This document shows positions 37,147 to 48,216 of a stretch of 64,000 bases of DNA, piece by piece; position 1 is the first letter of the stretch; each line of letters starts with the position of its first letter. Source of the stretch: Xenopus tropicalis (Eukaryota; Chordata; Amphibia; Anura; Pipidae). Below the pieces are notes generated by a model. The model had not been told where the DNA came from. It did no database searches and saw only the letters and a list, made by a program, of their open reading frames with translations. The stretch lies in assembly GCF_000004195.4 (NCBI RefSeq), contig NC_030677.2, positions 114,663,036 to 114,727,035 on the forward strand. Direction: 5' to 3'. A program made the translations under genes and the position numbers.

Positions 37147-37470
37147 CACATCTAATACTGCACACATCTAATACTGCACACATCTAATACTGCACACATC
37201 TAATACTGCACACATCTAATACTGCAAACATCTAATACTGCACATATCTAATACTGCAAACATCTAATACTGCACATATCTAATACTGCAAACATCTAAT
37301 ACTGCACATATCTAATACTGCACACATCTAATACTGCAAACATCTAATACTGCACACATCTAATACTGCACATATCTAATACTGCAAACATCTAATACTG
37401 CACATATCTAATACTGCACACATCTAATACTGCACACATCTAATACTGCACACATCTAATACTGCACACA
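37147..37470. repeat. Minisatellite, 16-bp unit, 20 copies
   Basis: Twenty head-to-tail units of CATCTAATACTGCACA without spacers. Variation is confined to the junction, which is CACACATC, CAAACATC or CACATATC; the ATCTAATACTGCA core is the same in every unit. The variant units alternate in the middle of the array, suggesting amplification of dimers. Confidence 0.95.
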
Positions 37471-39039
37471 TGTAAAGTTGGAGTGGAAAATAATGGAAAT
37501 TTGCCAGTGCAGTACTCTGTGTTTGCTTTTTTAATGATGTCAGTTGCTAGAACTTGTACATGATTTTTGAAGAAATCTTGTAAAGTTGCTACCTGTGGCT
37601 GGCAGACTATTATCACCAGAAGGTATAAGGCCTTTGCTGAAAGAAATGGGAATCTTCAAATGATTGCAGTGAAGTCAAACACAATTTATTGCAGGTAGGT
37701 GGACTTAAGACTGGGCTTTGATTGCTGACAAAGGATGACAATAATATAATGCACAATACTTCTGCAGATTCTCTATCTGCTTCTCACACACACACATCCA
37801 GAACTTCTAACTGAAGCCTCCAGGACCCCTGTCCCATATGGAAGCACAGGCACAGTGCCATTAGCGATTCCAGGGGCTTCCTGCTCACTAGGGACTATTA
37901 CCCCTTCCTCTGTGGTGACCGTATGTACAGTGCCCAAGTTTCACCTTTAGGCCCTCCTAAGACATAAAACTAAATGCTCAATTTCCCTTTTGGCACACAC
38001 TTTGCCTCAGGGACTATACCCCTCTTCTAAGTGCTCTTGTTGGGACAACAGGCTGCCTCTTGCTAACTAGCCCTCTCTGTTTTTTACTCTTAGAATTAAC
38101 TCACTTACCATTACTAGCTATATCACTAGCTAGCCCAGGTAAGAACCTCTCCAGAAGGTCTGGCCCAAGGTCTTGCTGCTGCCTCTAATGTTTTCAGGCC
38201 AAAAAAAAGAATATATAGGCTTACAGGTGGACCTACTGATTAACCTGCATATTGCTTTAAATATTTACATTACTAAGGCAAACCTTTTTACCCCTTTACA
38301 CACACTTCAAGAGCCTTATATGTACTGTGAAAGACAGAGTGGCCTGCATCCTACTGCAAATCTGCTACTTGGTATCTTGTAAAAAGAAACGGGAGAATGC
38401 AGGGCCGGAACTAGGGGTAGCCAGAAGAAGCACTTGTCTAGGGTGTAACGATGGGGGGGCACCAGGCTACACCTTGACAAGGGGACTCCTCAATTTCTCT
38501 TCGCCTTCAGCCATCCCTCTGAACCCCATTGTTACATACATTAATAAAACACCAGGAGACGGAAATGGGTAAAAAGAGGCCCCAGCATTTATTTACATTT
38601 TATCAAATAAATAGGACCTTGCCAGCCTCACCCCAAGGCAATATTCAAAGCCAGAATTCCATAAGAGATCGCTACTATGCTCTGCTGTTCCTTACTGAAG
38701 ACTTGAGATCAGCACTATGTCATTATATCCACCACTGAGTATTAGGCTGCCTCTACCTACAGAGAGGATGGCCCCAAACTCTGTTACCAGCAGGAGCTGC
38801 ATCTCCCACCATGAGAGAAGTTCAGCAGCCCTGCTGCCGGTCCTGAATCTGCAGTGCCTCGATGATAGGAAATCCAAGCAGGCTGTCACCTAGCACAAGC
38901 AGTAGTAGCGTCTGTATCAATCAACCCACCGTGCAGTCAAAGGAGAGAAGCTCCTTTCTCCCTCTTCTAAAATTTCCTGTGCAGTACTCTGGCAAGGTCC
39001 TACCGCTGCTGTGACAGAAACAACTTAAAATACATTAAC
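37471..39039. other. Intergenic DNA with hAT-like fragment
   Basis: 38399 onwards begins CAGGGCCGGAACTAGGGGTA, and 38836-38847 (GCCGGTCCTG) could be its inverted right tip. Flanking 8-mers do not match, so the element is only suspected. There is no coding motif. Confidence 0.4.
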
Positions 39040-39190
39040 ATATATCCACTGTTTTGATCCAGAGGAAGGCAAAAAACCCAGCCTGAAGCCTGTGCCAATT
39101 ATGCCTCAAGAGGGAAAAATTCCTTCCTGACCCCACCTGGCGATCGGAAAATTCCCTGGATCACGGATTTGACTTTTATTTAACATAAAT
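39040..39190. repeat. Dispersed frog repeat, probable retroelement 3' fragment
   Basis: Contains TTTTGATCCAGAGGAAGGCA, CCTCAAGAGGGAAAAATTCC and CCTGACCCCACCTGGCGATC, phrases I recall from many amphibian loci and that often accompany non-LTR retroelement ends. Confidence 0.45.
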
Positions 39191-40582
39191 AATACCATGC
39201 AGACTCTCACATTCATACTGTATAGTGTTACCGAAACCACAATATAACAGTGCATATAGGAAAACATTCACATTCTGTTATTAACAGATAATATGAGAGC
39301 ATAAAGAAGAAAATATCCTGGCATTTTACAAATATGCAAAAAAGAGGGGAGGGTGGGTGGGATGTTTCTACCTGTTCAGAAGATAGGAAGTGAACTCCTT
39401 CTTTTGTGACATCATATCCCTATCCTTCTCCACCCCCAGCCCAGCTTTCCCCCTCCTTAACATACTGCTTCTCACTCAATCACAGCTGCATCTGATTTTT
39501 CAATCTTTAAACATAAACCAGTGTAATCTGGCTGCTGGTCATTAGGATCCCTTGTCATGCAGCCCCTGCGTTTATAGCTTCAGGGCTTCCTAGTCCGTGC
39601 TCCCTTGTCATTGCCCCCTCTGCTGTCATTTTGGCCGGGGCAATGACCCCCCCTATTCAGATCTAAATCTGAATTGAAATAAAAAATATCACAAGAACTG
39701 TATTGTACAATTGGTTATTTATCTAAAATGCGAGTTAGCTATGGCCCTATATATATATATATATATATATTATTTTTTTAAAAATTTTTAGAGATGTAAA
39801 TAAACCTGAGCTCTTTCAAGACATTGTAAAATGAACCGTGGGTGTTTGTAATTGTCTCTGTGCTCTTCTAATAAAGCACCCATATACAAATCTTGCCACT
39901 AGTTCAAATCAATCTTATTGTTCATGCACTGGCTTGAGGGCAAAATTGGTTGAGCTTATTAATCAGCATTGATTCTGTGAGGGGCAGTCAGCATCATAAT
40001 TAACACTTCTACATGAAGAAATCACTTTCACAGCATGAACGTGTCAGTCAAAGGCAGCCGATAAGGCACTGCAAATAGAACTGCAGCTCTGCTCCCAGTA
40101 ATTAGGGCAAACCACAGATACATGTCCCATTTCCAATCTCTGGGATCCGAAGGGAATACCCACATCACAGATTAAACTGGTTGAGACTGGTAGTGTAGAT
40201 AGGAACAATAAGAGACGAGAATTAATTGCAGAGCACACATGCTGACTACAGTGGGATACATTTGACACAGTAGAGGAGGTGCGGGTACAGATTCCATTCT
40301 CTGAATCTCCACTCAGAAAAGCACTTGAACATCAAAGAAGAACAAACTGGGATGAGATTTGATATTTGAACTTGCTACTTTTCATAGAAAACTACAAAGA
40401 AAATACAAGATAGAACTCCAACTGTACTTTGTCATGGAGAATAAATATATAGATTTTGTGCAGGAACAGAAGCATTGTATGATTTAACTCAGTGTAAAAT
40501 ATTGAAGGGATTATGTCATTCTTTTTTTATACTTTTCAATTTCTATTTTTATATTTCATTTTTTGCTCTATGAATCTTATGT
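39191..40582. other. Low-repeat intergenic DNA, possible regulatory sequence
   Basis: An (AT)n run is at about 39750-39770. From about 39800 to 40320 the sequence is of mixed complexity, free of recognised transposons, and rich in TAAT / ATTA cores (for example CTTATTAATCAGCATTGATT). That is how conserved non-coding elements often look, but without alignment this is only a suggestion. Confidence 0.3.
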
Positions 40583-40713
40583 TACAGGTAAAGTAATTAT
40601 TATCTAGAATGCTTGGGACCTTGTGTTTTCCAGATAAGGGATCTTTCTATATTATAGATCACCATAACTTAAGTCAACTAAAAATCATGTAAACATGAAA
40701 TAAACCCAATAGG
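40583..40713 (-). mobile_element. TACAGGTATGGGATC-type MITE, half element
   Basis: It begins TTACAGGTAAAGTAATTATT and runs through CAGATAAGGGATCTTTCTAT to AATAAACCCAATAGGATTT, where it stops. The matching other half, in the same orientation, lies at 42040-42153. Confidence 0.65.
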
Positions 40714-41434
40714 ATTTGCCACCAACAGGACTGCTATCAGAAACTTTGTGGCCCCCCATGAACACAAGAGAGCAGTACTAAAATTTTGGCCACGCCCCTT
40801 CTGAGTGCAATATAAACAGCTGGTATTACTCTATAATAAGCAATTCATATAAAGGTTTCATTGATTAATGCACTAATTGTTTGGAGTTTGTCCTCAGTTC
40901 AACCCCTTCCCACCTACCTGCCCCTGCTCTGCACATTGCTTGACATGAAATTAACGTAAGTTTTTGCATAAGTTACGTAAGCTGCAAAGTTTAGGGGCCC
41001 AATGATATTGCTGTGGTGCTCAATAACTAGTCAGTAGTAGTTCATAAAAAATGTAAAAATAATGAATGTGCTAATAATTCAGTATTTTGATCGGGGGCCA
41101 GTGGAGTTCATACATAAGTTATATAAGTAGTGTAAGTTATGTAAATTGTGTAAGCGTAGGGGCCCAATGATGTTGCTGTGGGGCCCAATAACCAGTCATT
41201 CTCCTGCTGGAAAGTTTATGTAAAAGACACTGATATAATTCAGTAAATAGATCCTAATATAAGCAGCTGATGTTACTCTATAATAAGCAGTTCATATAAA
41301 CAGTTCAAATGAATAATTAATGTGCTAATAAATCAGTCACTTCATTGGTAGCAGTGGAATTCACCTTACATTTTTCAATTTATTGGTAGTCAGTGGAGTT
41401 TGTCCCTGCAAAGCTTCTTTGCATTGTATTTTGC
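40714..41434. repeat. Locally duplicated, GGGCCCAATGAT-containing repeats
   Basis: Two block pairs are repeated. AGCTGGTATTACTCTATAAT at about 40818 is similar to AGCTGATGTTACTCTATAAT at about 41266. GGGGCCCAATGATATTGCTG at about 40994 is similar to GGGGCCCAATGATGTTGCTG at about 41159. The spacings differ, so this is a scrambled local amplification. Confidence 0.6.
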
Positions 41435-41812
41435 TTAAAGGAAAACTATATCCCCAAACAATGTATGTAAATATATTGCATAAACATGCTCATATGGAAA
41501 ACCCTGCTTTATCTAAATAAACCATTTTCATAAAAATAAACTTTTTTAGCAGTATGTGCTATTGGTACTCCTAAATAGAAAATTGCCATTTTAAGAATTA
41601 AGGGCTACCTCCTGTGATCATAGGATTCACAGTGCACACAAACAGCCAAGGCACATATACATGCTAGGTCTCATCAGCCAATGAATGGACAGAGTCAGGT
41701 GATCTCTGAGGGAGCACACAGTCCAACACAAAATGGCAGATCAAGGGAAAGGGTGTAAAAGGGCAATATTTGTTGATTAAGTATTCATTCTGGGGGTATA
41801 GTTTTTCTTTAA
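41435..41812. mobile_element. T2-like MITE with TTAA ends, 378 bp
   Basis: TTAA at 41435-41438 and 41809-41812. Near-perfect inverted ends: TTAAAGGAAAACTATATCCC and, reverse-complemented, TTAAAGAAAAACTATACCCC. Non-coding. Confidence 0.85.
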
Positions 41813-42039
41813 TACACAAGTTACTTACATTTCTAGGCAAGTTACTGTACATAGTTTTCTAGGCAGTTTTTGTGAAAGTTATGTTACTTACTTGTTGGTG
41901 TAATGTTTTACAAAACTTACACAATCTATGTAACTTTTGTGATGCTACTGGCCCGCCTTACTGAAGAGGATTTCATGAGGCCTGGCACAAATGTACCCAC
42001 TCTCATCACTACTCCCCCCAGATGGCAGGCCTGGCCATT

Positions 42040-42153
42040 AGGATCAAGAACAAGCTGCTGTTTTATTATTACAGAGAAAAAGAGAATCACTTTTAAAAAA
42101 TAGAGTTATTTTTCTAATGCAGAGAATTTTGGATTAAGGATTTCATGCCTGTA
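42040..42153 (-). mobile_element. TACAGGTATGGGATC-type MITE, other half
   Basis: It starts inside the element (GGATCAAGAACAAGCTGCTG, TTTTATTATTACAGAGAAAA) and ends ATTTCATGCCTGTAC. Together with 40583-40713 it would make one element whose middle is replaced by about 1.3 kb. Confidence 0.65.
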
Positions 42154-42476
42154 CTGTTTTTTTTCAGTTTTCATAAGAATATATATTTTAAAACTGCCAT
42201 GATCTAACTCAGTCTGGGAGGGATAATTAATAAGTACATATGCAAAGCACACATTGCACACTAAATCAAATTTTTTTAAATGCTAATCATAAACGTAATG
42301 AGAGCTCATTTACAAAGGTAAGCACAAAGATTTGTTTGTGCATTGCTGCTGTTCACAAACATACTTGCCTCCATACATAATCCTTTGCAACTTGTTGCAA
42401 GCCCCATGAACTTTGACGAACTGAAGACATAGATGCAAGGGAAACTTTACAATTAATGACAGCCCCAAGATAGTTA

Positions 42477-42932
42477 CATAGTTAAGTTGGGTTGAAACCC
42501 ATCAAGTTCAATCCTTCCATGCAAACCCCAATGCACACACATAGACCCATACCGACCTATCTATACACTCACATACATAAACCATATATACCAACATTAA
42601 TACTAACTGTAGATATTAGTATCACAATAGCCTTGGATATTCTGCTTGTTCAAGAACTCATCCAGGCCCCTCTTAAATGCATTAACAGAATCTGCCATTA
42701 CCACATCACTAGGAAGGGCATTCCATAACCTCACTGCCCTCACCGTGAAAAACCATCTACGCTGCTTCAAATGGAAGCTCCATTCCTCTAATCTAAAGGG
42801 GTGACCTCTGGTGCACTGATTGTTTTTATGGGAAAAAAGAACACCCCTTGTCTGCCTATAATCCCCTCTAATGTACTTGTACAGTATTTGTGCCTGAAAA
42901 CAATGTGGAAAGTACAGTCGAATTTTAATCAC
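42477..42932 (-). pseudogene. Non-LTR retrotransposon ORF2, C-terminal fragment
   Basis: A minus-strand frame (42603-42932) reads RLEEWSFHLKQRRWFFTVRA and then VRLWNALPSDVV and NAFKRGLDEFL. The pattern RRxFFxxRxxxLWNxLPxxVVxAxSxxxFKxxLD is a hallmark C-terminal stretch of LINE reverse-transcriptase proteins (CR1/L2/Jockey-type). The adjacent + strand piece, TAGTTACATAGTTAAGTTGG, belongs to the same dispersed frog repeat. The reverse-transcriptase core motif (FADD or similar) is absent, so this is a 5'-truncated copy. Confidence 0.65.
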
Positions 42933-42954
42933 ATAGCTAAGCCTTCTTTGTTTC

Positions 42955-43190
42955 CCTTAGGCTACTGCCACATGGGGCTGATTCTATGCTTGTGTATAAA
43001 CATAAGCAGAGCCACTGGTCTCCACTGGCCCCTGGGGGGCAGATTTTGTGCTGAAACAATTCGGCATCGAATCGAGTATGCATCGAAATCCACTCTGTGT
43101 GTCTATACTCAGGCCAACAAAGTTCCTGTGATTGCAGACATAGGAACCAACACAACACTTCATAATTTTTTTACTTGCCCCAACTGGTAG
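42955..43190. repeat. Possible MITE fragment
   Basis: It begins AGGCTACTGCCACATGGGGC and contains TGATTCTATGCTTGTG / CACTCTGTGTGTCTATACTC. I associate this phrasing with dispersed frog MITEs, but the ends are not clear. Confidence 0.3.
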
Positions 43191-46100
43191 CACCATAGGT
43201 AACCTACAACTCCTAACTAGTGTATTATTGCTGGGTTATTACCCCTTAACCTCTTAGGTGGGGCCGCACATAAACCTTAACCCCTTAGGTTGGGCCACAG
43301 CTTCCCGTGTTGATTACTTTTAAATTGAGTTATAACAGGTCTGACCTGTCTCTATAGTTAGTCCTGGCCTGACATAAGAAAGCTCTTAATATGGGGCTCT
43401 GAGATACCCAACCCTGATGTTGCTTAGACCAAAGAGACTTTCTTTCTCAATTCCCTTATAGGTTTCAGGTCTTAGTAACACCCACCCTTTAGAAACTTAC
43501 CCAGTAACTTTCCAAGACCAAAACGGCAAATGACACTTTAAATGACAATTGACACTTTAATCATAGTATCTACTAAATTGCAATAGCCTTATCCTGGGAT
43601 AATCCATAATCAGAAAATATCTCATTCCTCCTGTCTTGATTAACTCTGGAACTTCTAGATACATATTCTTCTTGTATATAGTGTGCTTATGAATTTTACA
43701 TTTCCTGTAGTGATTGTCTTTAACAATGGTAGATTGGTTATGTGCATCCTATCTAATCTTTATCGGTGTGCCACCTGAACACTTTGATGTCAAAATGTTA
43801 TTCTAAGACAAATCTACAGTTGGTAGTTGTTATTTATTTTTTGTGGTTTTCCAGCTCAGTCAACCCAGACATTGGTTTTGGTTACTGGCTGAAAGGGAAA
43901 AGAAGGAGGAAGCTTGAAGAAAAGAAAGTAATAAAAAAGAACAATAAATATCTAGCCTCAGAAGGAATTCACTGTCTGACTGCCCTGCATCTATATTAGC
44001 AAAATAAACCAAACAAATAAATGAAAGAAACTTACAGAGAGGAAGGCTAAAAAAGTTAAAAAACACACTTAATAATGTGGTAAATCACACATTTATGTGA
44101 ATATGTAACTCACTGGTCAATATCATCAACCTGACAACTAAACTGCATACATGACTCATGTACCAACAAGTTGGCAGCATTGGGCACAATGTACAAAGTG
44201 CAGTCTGCCTTGAAAAACAGCACATTTGTGACACATCATGTAATGTGGGTTGCAGCCTCTTATTGTTGTGAAGTGGGTGCAGGTACCCAACAAGTGTGAT
44301 GCTGAATCACCAAGTTTAAATGTATTGATAGACCTTATAGGTGAATAAAGTTTTTTGCTTCATTTTTTATGCTTCATTTCATTTAAAGAAAATAGTTAGC
44401 AATTGATGATATTTTGAAAGTGGTGAAAAGCAATTCCAGTGATCAAAAGTATAACAGATGAAAGCAGATGGAGAAAGCTTAGCAGCAGCGAAAAATGTTT
44501 TACTCTCTCCTCTGTAAAATGAGTGAAAGTAAAAGCGAAGGAAGTGTTTATAACAGTCTTTCCTGTTTTGTGTCCTGCGCAGTGTAATTCGCCTTACGGG
44601 AAGTGACAGTCTGTTTCTGGAATTCACAAAGCCTGGATCTTTACACATCACATTGACACGAAATGTTTGCCTTCTTGCTAAAGGTCACATCTACAGAGGA
44701 ATGACTGGATGCTAAACAGCCCTCCGAATGTATAACCCATTATTGTCATTTGTCCCTTGTTTAACATGTTACTGTTAAGATTTTATTTTTAGCAAATCTG
44801 CTCTATTTTTGACAAGATTATCAGTTTTACTCTTTTCATTAACAGTGAATGCTATGTCATCAGATACAAAGGAGCACATCTGATGCCATAGCCATAGCAA
44901 GGGGTTGCATTTTATGTATATATATTTATTTGCAAACTACATTTATTGACAATTTACCATAAAAAGGAAATTCTCCAACGTAGCAATGTTTTGGACACCC
45001 TCAGCTACTCCAGCTGAACACAGTTATAAAGGACTTATTCTTTCAGGTGGGCTGTCAGTGATGAGACTGGAAAAAAGGGAACAAGACCCTTTAAGGTGCG
45101 CACCAAGGCCTCAGGTTTACGGCATCCACGCTTATTTGCGAACAGAGTTCAAGAAGCGGAATATGTCTACTTCACATTGTTTTATACTGAAATATTGGGC
45201 ATTCACAACCCACAGACTGGGCATATCTAAAACTGGAAGGGCATGATCTTCTGCCATCCATGCCCACCACAGTCCCAGCCCTATGTCTAAAATTATTAAC
45301 TGAACGGCTACCAGGAATAACAGGAAAGGCCAGAGACCTATTCCCCTACCTACATTCGCATGGAAGCTACCATTTTAATTGTTCTAGCAGAGACATTCAC
45401 CAATAAGGAAGATCTTGCCAGACAAATGTAATATCCTTTCATGAGGAGTTGAACAGAAGCCCAGATACTGGGGTGGCAATAAATGTGATCTACTAAGATT
45501 TTGCTAAAGCATGTTATACATTAAAGAAAAGAAACAAAAAAAACCAAACAATTGTCAGTCCTAAGGGAAGTGCCCTGTCAAAATGTCCCCATCTATTATT
45601 GCCCTTAAAGTGAATGAGAGAAATTTTCCCACTTGTGAAAAAACAGGATGGTTCAGGGAGCTGTTATCCGGTTAGGTGCCCATTGTTCTGCCAAATGGTT
45701 CCTGGGGGTGGGAAGGGAGGGTTTGGTATCACTCCAACTTGCAGCACAGCAGTAAAGAGAGACAAGGCTGAAGGTACTTGGTTAAAGTAAAGCTGGCCAT
45801 AGACATAAAGATCTGTTTGCCAAATTAGTGGATCTTTGTATGATTTGGCCACTTAGATGCTGGGCCAAAGCAAGTTCATAAAATCTTTAGTCCAGCCCCC
45901 TGATGTGGTCCTTGCCCAAAGGGATTTAAACCCTTCCCAGTACATAAATATGTAAATAAATATGTATGCTTAAATATGCCCATGTATAGCCATTTTTATA
46001 AATAGCTTGCCTCATCAAATCTACAAATTAAATATCAAATATATATTTGAACTTTTGAAATCCTGGATGTTACTGTGTAAATTCATTTGGATTTGTACTC

Positions 46101-46655
46101 AGAATAGGAAACAGAATAGGGCACACCCAGGCAGGTCTAAGTGAGTTGTATGAGCTATATAAATAAACAGTGGTGATTTAAGAAATAATCCCTAGAAAAA
46201 AAACCTATAATATGTATTGTCTGTGACTACTGCGACAGAAAGCTTCAGTGGGGTAGCTGCTGTAGTGCACTTAATTAAGCATTTACCTACTACTGAAATC
46301 TACCTCTGCCTGTCTCTAGTGGTGGGGTATAAATCAATACACCAAGGACTGAAGAGCTTATTGCTTTCCATTGATTTTTCCAGCACTGATGAGCTGGGCT
46401 GCCTTGTCTAGCTGGAACCTGTTAACTTGTTCTGAATTCCAATATTTAGGAAATGTGATTAATTACAGACTTGAAGTATGAATGGCTGAACAGGGACAAA
46501 TGTTATAAGTCCCGGAGCATACCATATCCACCCTTCAGCATTAATAACTCTGGTTTCTTTCCTCTTTATCATAGCTGAACTATTTAGAATATTGGTTCAC
46601 TATTAGTTTGCGAATAAAACTTTCAAAATACCCATTTCTAAAACAGCATAGGTTG
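43191..46655. other. Intergenic DNA, mostly unique
   Basis: No coding exon was recognised. The part at roughly 44370-44720 is mixed-complexity and transposon-free. A MITE phrase (AAGCTGGCCATAGACATAAA) sits at about 45790. Confidence 0.4.
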
Positions 46656-46731
46656 GTTTAAATCAGCGTTTTTCAACCGCTGTTCCGTGGCACACTAGTG
46701 TGCTGCGAGATGTTGCCTGCTGTGCCGTAGG

Positions 46732-47637
46732 CAGGGCCGCAATTTTTACTTTCAAAGGGGGTCCAGCGATGCTACAGTTTTTCTTAGTAGCTCGGGCCCC
46801 CTTTAATAAAATCCGGGCCCTGTCATTGGTTGCGCCCCGTGTGTACGGGTGACGTCAGTACGCACGGGGCGCAACGTTATAAAAGGGCCTGTGTGCGGTC
46901 GCGTGTAGGCAGAAGTGCAGAGGCGGCCCGTGAGGGGAAGATGCTGCTGAAGCCGCCGAAGAGCACAAGTAAAATGCTGCTTGGCACCAATGTATTAGGG
47001 GGGGCCACGGGGCACACTGACTTATGGGGGCACTGCTGCTGGGCACCAATGTACTAGGGGGGCTGGCTCTTGGCACCAATGTACTGGGGGGCACTGCTGC
47101 TGGGCACCAATGTACTAGGGGGGCACTGCTCTTGGCACCAATGTACTAGGGGGGCACTGCTCTTGGCACCAATGTACTAGGGGGGCACTGCTCTTGGCAC
47201 CAATGTACTAGGGGGGCACTGCTGCTGGGCACCAGTGTACTAGGGGGGCACTGCTGCTGGGCACCAATGTACTAGGGGGGCACTGCTGCTGGGCACCAGT
47301 GTACTAGGGGGGCACTGCTGCTGGGCACCAATGTACTAGGGGGGCACTGCTGCTGGGCACCAGTGTACTAGGGGGGCACTGCTGCTGGGCACCAATGTAC
47401 TAGGGGGGGCCGCTGGGCACCAATGTACTAGGGGGGCACTGTTGCTGGGCACCAATGTATTAGGGGGGCCCTGGCTACCAATGTTTTAGGGGCACTGGCT
47501 ACCAATGTTTGTGTGTCCCTTATACTGATGGGAGGGGTCACTGGGGGAGGGGCCATTAGGGGGCAGGGCGTGGGAGGAGGAGGAGGGCCCTGAAAATTTT
47601 GTTGTGAGGGGCCCCGTGATTTCTGATGGCGGCCCTG
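46732..47637. mobile_element. Nested hAT element carrying a minisatellite
   Basis: Flanked by the identical 8-mer GCCGTAGG at 46724-46731 and 47638-47645. The ends are CAGGGCCGCAATTTTTACTT and, reverse-complemented, CAGGGCCGCCATCAGAAATC. The left part is GC-rich with CpGs (CGCCCCGTGTGTACGGGTGA) and contains a near-palindrome of GCGCCCCGTG / CACGGGGCGC around 46831-46872. More than half of it is the minisatellite at 46980-47515. Confidence 0.92.
46980..47515. repeat. G-rich minisatellite, 31-32-bp unit, about 17 copies
   Basis: Unit GGCACCAATGTACTAGGGGG + GCACTGCTGCTG. A 31-bp variant ending GCTCTT occupies 47104-47196. From 47197 on, CAAT and CAGT units alternate, giving a 64-bp higher-order repeat. 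The edges are degenerate. The G6 run on the + strand recurs in nearly every unit. Confidence 0.93.
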
Positions 47638-48216
47638 GCCGTAGGTGAAGACAAGACTCCCCCGGTCCCCTCTGGGACACCTTCCACTTCCTGGCTCCCT
47701 GATGCCCGGAAATCGTCACTGCCTGTGACGTCATCCGGCATCGGATCCAGGAGGGCGGAGCAACCAGAGAGGAGAGGCAGCACTATCCTGCCCTGGCACA
47801 ACCCGACCAGGGGGAGCAACTGCCCAGGCCCTGCCCCGACAGACCAGATCCACCAGGGGCCAGGCCCATGCACAGCCGCCCTACTCCCCACCGGAGGACA
47901 ATCCCGGGACACCCCTGGATGCCGCAGCCTGACATGTAAGAAAACAATTAATAATAATATATATATAATATAAAATTTTTGTGTGTATAAAAAAAAAAAA
48001 AAAATCAGTGGGGGGGTGGGTTTGTGGAGAAAATGTCCCGGAAAATACTTTCTTTGTGTTTATTTGATTCCTATTCAAGAGAATTACTTTATATATAGTC
48101 AATATAGGCACAGAGTTAAATTTTTTAACATTTTCTAATGGTGGTGTGCCTCGTGATTTTTTTCATGAAACAAGTGTGCCTTTGCCCAAAAAAGGTTGAA
48201 AAACACTGGTTTAAAT

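Larger units (their letters stand above)
46664..48208. mobile_element. hAT element with perfect TSD, host of a nested hAT
   Basis: Flanked by the identical 8-mer GTTTAAAT at 46656-46663 and 48209-48216. The ends are CAGCGTTTTTCAACCGCTGT and, reverse-complemented, CAGTGTTTTTCAACCTTTTT. A subterminal TGGCACACTAGTGTGC palindrome sits on the left and GTGCCTCGTGA on the right. Without the nested 914 bp (906-bp element plus one TSD copy) the element would be about 630 bp, a non-autonomous size. No transposase remains. The termini recall the Charlie branch of hAT. Confidence 0.9.

Noticed and set aside
37147..37470. CRISPR-like regular array
   Set aside because: Units are contiguous 16-mers without spacers, in a vertebrate genome; it is a minisatellite.
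38399..38847. Complete hAT element with CAGGGCCGG ends
   Set aside because: The right tip is only weakly complementary and the flanking 8-mers (GGAGAATG and AATCTGCA) do not match.
47486..47973. Open frames of 82-118 residues in GC-rich DNA
   Set aside because: They straddle the right end of the nested hAT and its TSD; proline/serine-rich translation expected from GC-rich DNA.
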